NCBI GenBank assembly: GCA_907165275.2
Contig: OU015671.1
Span: 8,959,001 to 9,023,000 of the forward strand
DNA: 64,000 nt
Origin: Zygaena filipendulae
Lineage: Eukaryota > Arthropoda > Insecta > Lepidoptera > Zygaenidae
Direction of reading: 5' to 3'
In this document: in pieces, positions 55,994-64,000 of the stretch
How the letters are laid out: the number at the start of each line of letters is the position of its first letter
Numbering within the stretch: position 1 is the stretch's first letter
The notes under the pieces: generated by a model
Seen by the model: only the letters and a program-made list of their open reading frames with translations
What the model was told of the DNA's origin: nothing
Database searches by the model: none
Made by a program: the position numbers and the translations under genes

Positions 55994-56345
55994 CCCCCGC
56001 GATAACATCTGCGGTAATTTTGGAGTTCCCGCGGGAATTCCGGGAAAAAAGTACTCTACGTCCTTCTTTGTACCCCTGACAGTAGTTTAGGATGATTATC
56101 TGTTCCCCGCTTTAATTACGGAGTTCCCGCGGGAATTCCAGGATCATAAATATCCTATATTTTAAGTTGGACCATATAAATGGTTACAAAATTTTATCAA
56201 AATCCGTTCAGTAGTTCTCCGCGTGACACGAAATTTTTATACAATTTGTTCTCAAAATTGTTGTATACTAGACTAGCTGAACCCCGCGGTTTCACCCGCG
56301 GTAATTTAGGAGTAACCGCAGGAATTCCGAAATAAAAGTATTCTT
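55994..56345 (-). mobile_element. cluster of Helitron-like 3' fragments
   Basis: Three GC-rich termini in a row (CCCGCGATAACATCTGCGGT at 55996, 'gagttcccgcgggaattcca' at 56122, CTAGCTGAACCCCGCGGTTT at 56274), each followed by partial bodies. Confidence 0.6.
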
Positions 56346-56912
56346 GGTTAAGGTTTAATTTTCTATAAAAGACTGATTTTACTCGGATTTTTCATGACCA
56401 TGACTTGGCCATTTTTTCACATGAATATTGCATTTCGCTATCATATCGATGTTTTATCATAACTAATCAATTAGTAATTTATTGTAAGCACAATATTTGA
56501 GATATTGTTCAGGTGTACCGTATTCGTATCTGACAAACAATTACAAGTAATTTTGCCAATGTCGTTATGCTAACAAAAGATTAGGCTAAATTATACTACA
56601 AGGACTGACAGCAACTGGATGTGTACAAGTATACCTGTGCATTGCACACTGATACGCCAGTTCTATATATAAGTATACTACCTTCCCCACGCGATTTCAC
56701 CCGCAATAATTTCGGAGTTGCCGCGGAATTTTTCTATACAAACCTTGCAATCTCTTTTCACTCTCTCAGTGGTTGAATTTTCAAAAATCCTTTCTTAGTG
56801 CACACCTACGTCTAAATATGTGCATTTCATCGTTCTAGAGCTAGCGATTTCAGCTGTGCGTCTATGCGTTGATCGATCAGTCAGGCAGTTTCTGCTTTTA
56901 TGTATATCTATA

Positions 56913-57466
56913 CAAATATAATTCTTTGTCATGAATGAGTGATGGATCAACGCACAGCCTAAACCACTGATATAGAGACCTAAAACTTGGAGGGTGTGTT
57001 CTTTGCATAACGTAGGCATCCGATGAGAAAGGATTTTTGAACATTCAACCCCTAAGGGGATGAAAAGTGATTGCAAAGTTTGTATGGAACTATTCCGCGG
57101 GAACTTCATAATAGGGATGTGGACTATTTTTGAAAATCAAAATTCCAATTAGTCCGTCAAGTAGAAAATAAAAAAACAATAGACACGTTTTGCTTTTTCT
57201 AATAAATTAAAATATACAGAGATAAAGCGCATTAAAGTTGAGGGTGAGGGGGTCGTGACGTCACTTACCGCTAAAACCGCCAAACAAACTGTCAGAATAG
57301 TGACGTCACGCGAGATTTCAACTCAATATATCGCTGTTATTTTTTGATTACGTAAAAAAAGAAAAAATACGCGTCCAATATTTTTTAATAATCTACAAGA
57401 CGGACTAAAAAATAAAAATTAGTCAACATGCCCATTATCGCGGGTGAAACCGCGCGGGACAGCTAG
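56913..57466 (+). mobile_element. Helitron-like subfamily D copy, split by a CRE-MITE
   Basis: The left part (AATTCTTTGTCATGAATGAG to CCGCGGGAACTTCATAA) and right part (TCGCGGGTGAAACCGCGCGG to ACAGCTAG, 57466) match 9221-9450. The 320-bp MITE at 57114-57433 separates them, so the MITE is younger. Confidence 0.82.
57114..57433. mobile_element. CRE-MITE copy e
   Basis: GGGATGTGGACTATTTTTGA at the left and AAATTAGTCAACATGCCC at the right, flanked by TA-containing words. It contains GTGACGTCACTTACC and GTGACGTCACGCG. Confidence 0.9.
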
Positions 57467-58415
57467 TCTACATATATAATTATGTCACGAAATACATAAA
57501 TGAATCCCTATACAGAAATGAATCCCTATTTCCCTTGGTCACGGCATCACGCGTGGCTGGATCAATTTCACTGATTCTTTTTTTGTTGTGTTTGTTATTG
57601 TAAGGAGAAGAAGAATAAAATAAGTTTGGAGTTCTCGAGTTTTAGCGAGACAAACTAACAGCGATTCATTTTTATATAAAAGATTTTACATGGGTAGGTT
57701 ATTTATCAGTGGCGTTCCTTCCATACAAGCCCAAAAGCCCGGCCTGCCTAGTCGAAGCGCTTGCTTGTGAAGTATCAAGTACATATTAAGTATTTATACT
57801 TGTACACTTTATTTATACTTATTAAAATATCGGTATTCTGTGGCAAGTCTTTTGGCCAGGCAGAACAGGTTTTTGGGCTTGTATTTAAGCAACGCCACTG
57901 GGTAGGTATAATCAGTCAGATCAATAGATCTGTTACATAGAAACTTATATTTCCAATGTCTTCCAATGTCTTTGTATGTACGCCCACGGGCTTGCATCGT
58001 AATATAACAGTTGTTTTAGTAGCTTGTAGTATACTATATACTTACGACAGTTAGTATTGTAGCTAATCACTTTAAATGGGTTAAATGATAAGCGCTATCA
58101 ATTTTAATGACTTCCTGAAATCGAGTTGTATAGTTTGCTCAGAAATATGAATTAAGACCGTTGGAAAAAAAAATATTGGTTACTAGCTTATTGCTTGCGG
58201 TTCAGAATAAAACCAGCGCAAGTTTCGGAATTCCTACAGAAACTCCATGGTTTGGTGTTAAAAGTATTTACTCGCAGTTAAATCAGCTTTTATGGGTAAT
58301 GGAATTTTTAGCATCGGTATTAAGTTCACGGTACTTCTATCCTGGAATTCCCGCGGGAACTCTGAAATTAACGTGGGTGAAACTGCAGTAACTATAATAT
58401 AAAACAATGTTTTCA
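57467..58415. other. no gene recognised
   Basis: A short inverted pair of 'agcccaaaagcccggcctgcc' and 'ggccaggcagaacaggtttttgggctt' around 57728 and 57853 suggests another small foldback. A decayed Helitron-like end is at 58335-58390. Confidence 0.4.
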
Positions 58416-58421
58416 TTTATT
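58416..58421 (-). promoter_or_regulatory. polyadenylation signal of CP4
   Basis: Minus-strand AATAAA, about 75 nt beyond the CP4 stop codon. Confidence 0.75.
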
Positions 58422-58494
58422 GATCATAAAAAAATAAACAATAAAAATATTTTTTTTTGTAATTTCTAGTTTGAATTCTATGGATTGTTTCAAT

Positions 58495-61400
58495 TTAAAC
58501 GGCAGCTGCCCTCAGTTTCGATCTGTAATTGTCTCTAACGTATCTAGCACCGGCTTTGATTCCCTCCCAGGTCTCGAATCCGGCTTGTTCTATGAAATCA
58601 TCGTTGACCAAGAAACCGAGCATTGTGTTCAAGGAACCCCTGCGGCCGGGCAACTCGAAGGTGTACGCCAGTGGCACATCAACTGACTGAGCATAGTCTT
58701 GGGCACTACCAGAAGCTTGGTATAGCACCATAGCTGTGTTGCCGACGATGTAGTTGTTGTTGTACGGCATTTTGACAGCGTCTATGGCCGACGCCATCCT
58801 GACACCGACCAGGTTCAGGAAGAGAGCATTCGGCGGCAGAACACCAGTGCCATATCCGAACAAGATCATACTCCCGAAACTGTGGATGTCCAGGAAGAGT
58901 TTCACACGGTCTGCGTGCTCGAGGAGGATGTCTCTGACGGCGGAGGTCTCGGGTTCGGAGAAAGCGTTCCTCCCGTGGAAGGTTTCCTGGCAGACGGAGC
59001 TGCTGGAAGCTTGCGACCAGAAAATGTCGAAATTCCTGTTGAGGTCGACGCCTGAGCACAGATTGGTGATCATGTAGCCGGTCGCACGGTTCTTACGCCA
59101 GAATCGGTCCTGATAAAAAGATTAATTAATATTGTTAATAGGGATGTGGACTACTTTTGAAAATCAAAGTTCTAATTAGTCCGTCAGGTAGAAAATAAAA
59201 AAACAATAGACACGTATTTTTTTGCTTTTTTTAAATAGATTAAAATATACAGAGATAAAGCGCATTAAAGTTTAGGGTGAGGGGGTCGTGACGTCACTAA
59301 CCGCTAAAACCGCCATACAAACTGTCAGAATAGTGACGTCACGCGAAATTTCAACTCAAAATATCGCCGTTATTTTTTGATTACGTAAAAAAAGAAAAAA
59401 TACGTGTCCAATATTTTTTAATAATCTACAAGACGGACTAAAAAATAAAAATTAGTCAACATGCCCATTATATTTAATAATAGTAGGTTAATTATAATAC
59501 CCTAAAACTGTACCAAGTATTGTTTCAAGGACAATTTTGAGTGACAATAAATCGACTGTCATCAATCCGTGATGATGACAAACAACAGATGGCGCTATAA
59601 TCACAACGAGCGAAGCAGCTCGGTCACCATATACATATTACATTCTCCGTCCAAAGTAAACAGCAACAAATTCTTTTATTCTTAAATTTCAAATTTCAAA
59701 TATTATTATTATTACTTATTATTATTACGTTATAATATTTCTTATTATTACGTTTACGTTTCTTATTATTATTAGTATGTTAATTTTGTTTTCAGTGATT
59801 GATATAATTACGGACAATGGTTGTAGGTGCGTATTTACATGTTTCTGTGTTTTGTAAATCTGTTTGTCTACTGTGTGTGTGCAATAAAGTATGTAGATAT
59901 GATTTGATGTAACTTACTCTATTGTGTGTGTGGATATATCCATCGGGGTTGACCACCGGTACAATGATCCAGTCGATGTCCTGAAGCAGGTCTTGCTCAG
60001 TCACATCGATCACCAATTTGTGGATGGCATACAGGGTCGCTGGCTGCGTCACCCATTCCCGAGCGTGGAGAAGCGACTCCATCATCACAATCGGTTTGTT
60101 TTTGTCCTAAAACATTATCAAGTCATCACGAGATCATATCACTCAGTAGATAATACTCGTTGATCAATTGAAGAGTAAGGAAATAAAGAAAGATAAGGCT
60201 TTATTTGGAAATAATTTCTAAGGAAGAAAACGCATTAACTCCTGAGCGTGGAGAAGGGACTCCGTCATCACAGTTGTTATTATTTTTTTTTTAATAATCC
60301 CCATCATAACACACAGATCTATTTGATCCCACAGTAAGTTATTATTAGCTTGTGTCGTGGAAACCAAGCAAACGTAGTATATACTACATAGAATTACTTA
60401 TATTATACTATAGATATATAAACACACCTAGACTGAAAAATGGAACCCTGTGTTCATCACACAAAGTCCACCCCCACCGGGAATCGAACCCGGAACCCCT
60501 TGATTAGCGGGCAGGCATGGTGACCTCTCCGCCAATCGGGTCGTAATCGATTGGTTGGTTCTGCCCTAAAAAATTATCAGATCATCAGATCATAATATCA
60601 CACTGTAAATAATACTAGTTGATCAATTGAATAGAAGGAAAGGATGAAAAGACATTTTCACTACTCATACTCGGAAAGTAGGTCTGAAGTTGCCTGAGAA
60701 GCGGGTTGAAAGTAACCCTTTTCAGCCCTAGGGAGAATCGCTTTCAACTGACAGCTGGATACTGCAGAAACTCAAGTTATTTTTTTTATGTCATAGGGGG
60801 CATACTTACTGGCCAGTAGCACACCTAATGGTTGATTTATGTAAAATAAAATTCACTCATTTTTTTCTTTAGCTAATTCCTATTTTTATTTTGACTTTCC
60901 TTGCATTCGTAATGAAAAGCACAGTGTTACCCTCGGGAGAAAGACTTATTTAGTCCCGAGACGAGGTTTGGCGCCCGAGCGTAGCGTTACTTTCACCCCT
61001 ATGACAGAAACAACATGATTTATCTTTATTTATTTTTTAAAGAAAACAATGAAAATTGGGAATATGTTCATGGGGATGTTTGTGGGTTGCATCCCCATGA
61101 CCAAAACGATCGCTGTCTCAGCATTTTGCTATTAATGCATGGTATTTGTATGAAACCAATCAAATATGTAGTTACCATAGATTAGTAAGTAATTAAGTAT
61201 AGTAATAGAGACTTTTTATGACAAATTTATTTATTATTTATTTATTTATTCTTCTTTTATTATTCTTATTATTATTATTATCTTCTTATTATTTTTATTA
61301 TTCGTTTCTTTAAGTTGCAGCCTGCGGGTTTACACTCCACTGCTTGTGATATCCGAAACGTTGCTACTTACTTCAAAGTTGGTGGTGGATATCTTCAAGT

Positions 61401-63490
61401 ACTTAATTGGCCTTCCCTCAAAACTTTCACCGGCTGTGGACCAGGTCACAATGTCGGGGTAAGCTGCTGCTAAGTTGTCGAGGTAAGCGTAGATCTGTAA
61501 ATTGAAGTCGTCTATCGGTAAGTACTGCCTAAGTCATTATCAAACAACGCCATCTGGTCTCAAACAAAGCAGTGCTTATAATATGAATACCATTGTATGA
61601 GTTTACCATTGATTTTATGAGACTATAATAACTGCATACCTAATTATTGTAAAAAAATACTTTTTTGTAAATGTAATACATAGATACATGATATATCTGA
61701 GAATCCAAATTTAGGGTAAGCACACATCTATATCTATACATCTATACATATAAATAAATTGAAGTGTCTGTTTGTAATCTAAATGCATATGGAAGTATGT
61801 ATACACCTACCTCATAAAAATAAATTTTTAAAATTTTTTCTGTCTGTGTGTCTGTCCGTTTGTTCCGGGTAATCTCTGAAACGGCTGGACCGATTTTAAC
61901 GGGACTTTCACTGGCAGATAGCTGATGTTATAAGGAGTAACTTAGGCTATTTGTATTTTAGAAAAAAAAAATAGTTTCTGCGGGAATTTCGAAACTCACG
62001 CGGGTGAAACTGCGGGGCACAGCTAGTACGAGTATAAATAATTGCAAGAAGCTATAAAATATTTACAAAAAACGAAACGAAACGATCAGTAGGCAGCATA
62101 TATGTACGTATGTAGGTTATTTTTAACTTTTTAGTGTAGTGCATTTTTGTGTATTTTGAAGTCGGTTTGAATTTTTGTTAAAATTTTATTTATTTTTCGC
62201 TTTTAAGTGGGTTGGATTATTATAAAGTGACAATTTATTTATCCAAATAAATAGGTGTGCCTGTAATATTTGAAGAGTTTCCTCGATTTCTCCATGATCC
62301 CATCATCAGATCCTGACTTCTTTACAATCGGACCAACTTGAAAGTATACTCTATCAAACAAAAAAAGAATTTTCCAAATCGGTCCAGTCGTCTTCGAGTA
62401 ATCGCTTAACAAAGATACAAAAAAAAACATACAGTTGAATTGAGAACTTCCTCCTTTTTTGGAAGTCTGTTAAAAACTTATTATAAACCTCATGCTAATA
62501 TTAATTCATACAAATATATTAGCTTACACACCTCATCGTAAGTATATATTCTGTCAAAAGGAAGACCTTCAGTTACACTCCGTGGAAGGGGTTTGCTTCT
62601 GGATCGTTGCATGAAGGCTTCTTCTTCATCTATTAGGCTGAAATAAAAGAAACGTTAAATACACACTCGTATTTATACCGGGTGGAAACGCTGGTTGAGT
62701 CCAAGCGATTATTTTGTCAATTTCAAAGACTTTGATATGGAATCCGCATCGCTTAATGCATAAAAGTAATAAAAAAACATTCAAAAGAAATATAGCTCTG
62801 TACTTCATTCATAAATTGGAGGAAGAAAAAAAGCAGATTTATACACTGATTTCCTACTTACTCTTTAATATTTTCGACATTGATCTGATGTTCGATGCCA
62901 GCCGCAGTCAATGCATCTTCGAAGATCTGTTTTTGGTTCCCAGGGACTAGGACGTATCCGGGACGCGACGGCAAAGCATGAGACCAGGTGTCCACACCCA
63001 GTTCCGTCTCGATTTGGTTGAGCAGAAGCGATTGGTCCACATCCTGAACGGTCACTTCGTAGAGAGAGTGGCTGTGAATTAAGCGAAGTGGACATGTTTA
63101 TAAATTATACACATGTCTATAATTATAATTTCATCAAAGAGAAACGAGAAAGTGTTTCTTCTATGAAGGACAACTAAGTGTAAAACAAAAGAAATTTAAT
63201 AAGGTTATTTCAAGAAAGAGAACACAAAGAATAAAGTGCAAAAGAGATTTTACTTTATGTGCTGTTATTAACAGACATCCCAAAAAGGAGGAGGTTCTCA
63301 ATTCGACGCGTATGTTTATTTTCCATATTACAATGATAGAAAACATACATACAATCGAACAAAGAACCTCCTCCTTTTTGGAAGTCGGTTAATTAAGGTG
63401 ACGTCTATGAGAAATCTCTTACCCATCGTACTGCTCATTTTTCCCGTAAACAGCCACTACCAACAAAATCAGACAAACAAACCGATACAT
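58495..63490 (-). CDS. CP4: secreted zinc procarboxypeptidase (M14A), Gln at position 255
   Basis: Six exons, complement of 58495-59109, 59918-60106, 61372-61494, 62532-62637, 62862-63071 and 63423-63490; 1311 nt, 436 aa. It starts MYRFVCLILLVVAVYG at 63490 (signal peptide). Propeptide to about residue 115, with RSRSKPLPR as a possible tryptic activation site. Zinc ligands are H183, E186 (LLHAREW) and H308 (DIHSFGS). R240, N256-R257 (LNRNFD), Y362 (LYQASG) and catalytic E384 (FELPG) are present. The bovine Y198 equivalent is Phe. The 255 position is Q369, neither acidic (B-like) nor aliphatic (A-like), so its preference is uncertain. The HAREW exon is separated from the upstream part by an extra intron not found in CP1-CP3. 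GC-richer coding sequence than its neighbours. The introns contain a CRE-MITE, SINEs and a Helitron-like copy. Expected to be an active secreted exopeptidase. Confidence 0.93.
59141..59466. mobile_element. CRE-MITE copy f, in CP4 intron
   Basis: GGGATGTGGACTACTTTTGA at the left and AAATTAGTCAACATGCCC at the right, with TGACGTCA twice. It ends 32 nt upstream (gene sense) of the last exon's acceptor at 59109. Confidence 0.9.
60290..60545 (-). mobile_element. SINE family 1 in CP4 intron
   Basis: Reverse complement of the 20058 copy, ending GCCAATCGGGTCG. Closely similar to the copy at 41759. Confidence 0.85.
60785..60833 (-). mobile_element. SINE family 2 scrap in CP4 intron
   Basis: TTTTTATGTCATAGGGGGCA, then 'agtagcacacctaatggttg', the reverse-complement tail only. 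Confidence 0.6.
61745..62026 (+). mobile_element. Helitron-like subfamily C in CP4 intron
   Basis: Contains 'tgtctgtttgtaatct', 'ggctggaccgattttaacgg' and 'tcactggcagatagctgatg', and ends GCGGGGCACAGCTAG followed by T. Confidence 0.75.
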
Positions 63491-63869
63491 GTCTGCAAGC
63501 TTTCGGTTTGTCCACACGAATACCGGCGGGGCGCAATTATATTTATCATTTCAACATCAGTTTGTGTGACACTAATCTAATCATAGAAAAATTCATTAAT
63601 GTCCTTATCGAGTTCTATTATTTAATCTTTCTCATTAACCAACGATCCGTCTTCATTTTGTTTTTGTTACTTTTTGATTATTAGGTGCGTGCGTTCTTTA
63701 TTACGATTATTGTAAAGTACAAAATGGTTCCTTAACTATTCGGTGTTCGCGGAATTGTTTCATTTTTTATTATTTATTTATCGACACATCTTTTGTTTCC
63801 GGAAAGCACGTACTCTTGATTGTTGTAATAATTTTCTTTGAAAGAGTGACAATTTGTAATTCTACTAAT
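63491..63869. other. CP4 upstream region
   Basis: A minus-strand TATA-like AAATATAATT (about 63535-63545) preceded by TGATAAAT lies about 45-60 nt upstream of the ATG, compatible with a short 5' leader. No initiator word of good quality, so only a weak promoter call. Confidence 0.35.
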
Positions 63870-64000
63870 ATAATATTATAAATTTGAAAGTGTGGATGTT
63901 TAGATGTTTGGATGTTTGGATGTGTGGATGTTTGGATGTTTGTTACACAATCACGCAAAAACGGCTGAACGGATTTGGATGAAATTTGGCATGCACGTTT
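63870..64000 (+). mobile_element. Helitron-like repeat, cut by the window end
   Basis: CTACTAATATAATATTATAA, (ATGTTTGG)n, ACACAATCACGCAAAAACGG, 'tggatgaaatttggcatgca', then the window ends before the GC-rich terminus. Confidence 0.75.

Overview
This window reads as nuclear DNA of an insect, very probably a moth or butterfly (Lepidoptera). It is intron-bearing, AT-rich and crowded with short interspersed elements. The commonest repeat is a family that starts with TCCTACTAATATTATAAA, carries a GC-rich hairpin and ends in CTAG, a pattern I associate with lepidopteran non-autonomous Helitrons. tRNA-derived SINEs, LINE 3' tails, MITEs and a cecropia-type mariner complete the picture. No bacterial or viral gene organisation is present.

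Layout. 0-0.2 kb: a complete tRNA-Glu(UUC) gene. 1-6.3 kb: MITE, SINE and Helitron-like copies and a 970-bp foldback element. 7.0-7.6 kb: a probable single-exon gene for a His/Gly/Pro-rich protein with its own TATA box and initiator. 8.2-9.8 kb: a hAT-type MITE with an 8-bp target duplication, plus other repeats. 10.2-11.5 kb: a nearly intact mariner whose transposase is broken only by one extra base near its C-terminus. 12.8-15.3 kb: a Helitron-like copy with an internally amplified 91-bp unit, itself interrupted by a 1.6-kb repeat block whose second copy lies at 27.4-28.7 kb. 22.2-26.2 kb: two nested LINEs, each with a 12-bp target duplication. The outer one has a 5' inversion. The inner one keeps an intact gag-like ORF1 but has lost almost all of ORF2.

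34.1-63.5 kb: the main genic content, four zinc carboxypeptidase genes (M14A, digestive procarboxypeptidase type). All are on the minus strand and I could assemble each exon by exon: 428, 432, 416 and 436 codons, called CP1 to CP4 from left to right. All four have a signal peptide, an activation propeptide and a catalytic domain, with shared intron phases, so they arose by tandem duplication. CP1 and CP2 are close relatives with an acidic residue (Glu, Asp) at the substrate-selecting position 255. CP4 has Gln there and one extra intron. CP3 keeps an intact reading frame and splice sites but has lost two zinc ligands and most other active-site residues, so it looks like a secreted pseudo-carboxypeptidase.

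The active copies would act as secreted zymogens that trim C-terminal residues from peptides after trypsin-like cleavage. A MITE with two TGACGTCA palindromes sits 9-37 bp upstream of a 3' splice site in three of the four genes. Apart from these genes, the tRNA, the His-rich ORF and the transposon ORFs, I found no other convincing gene.
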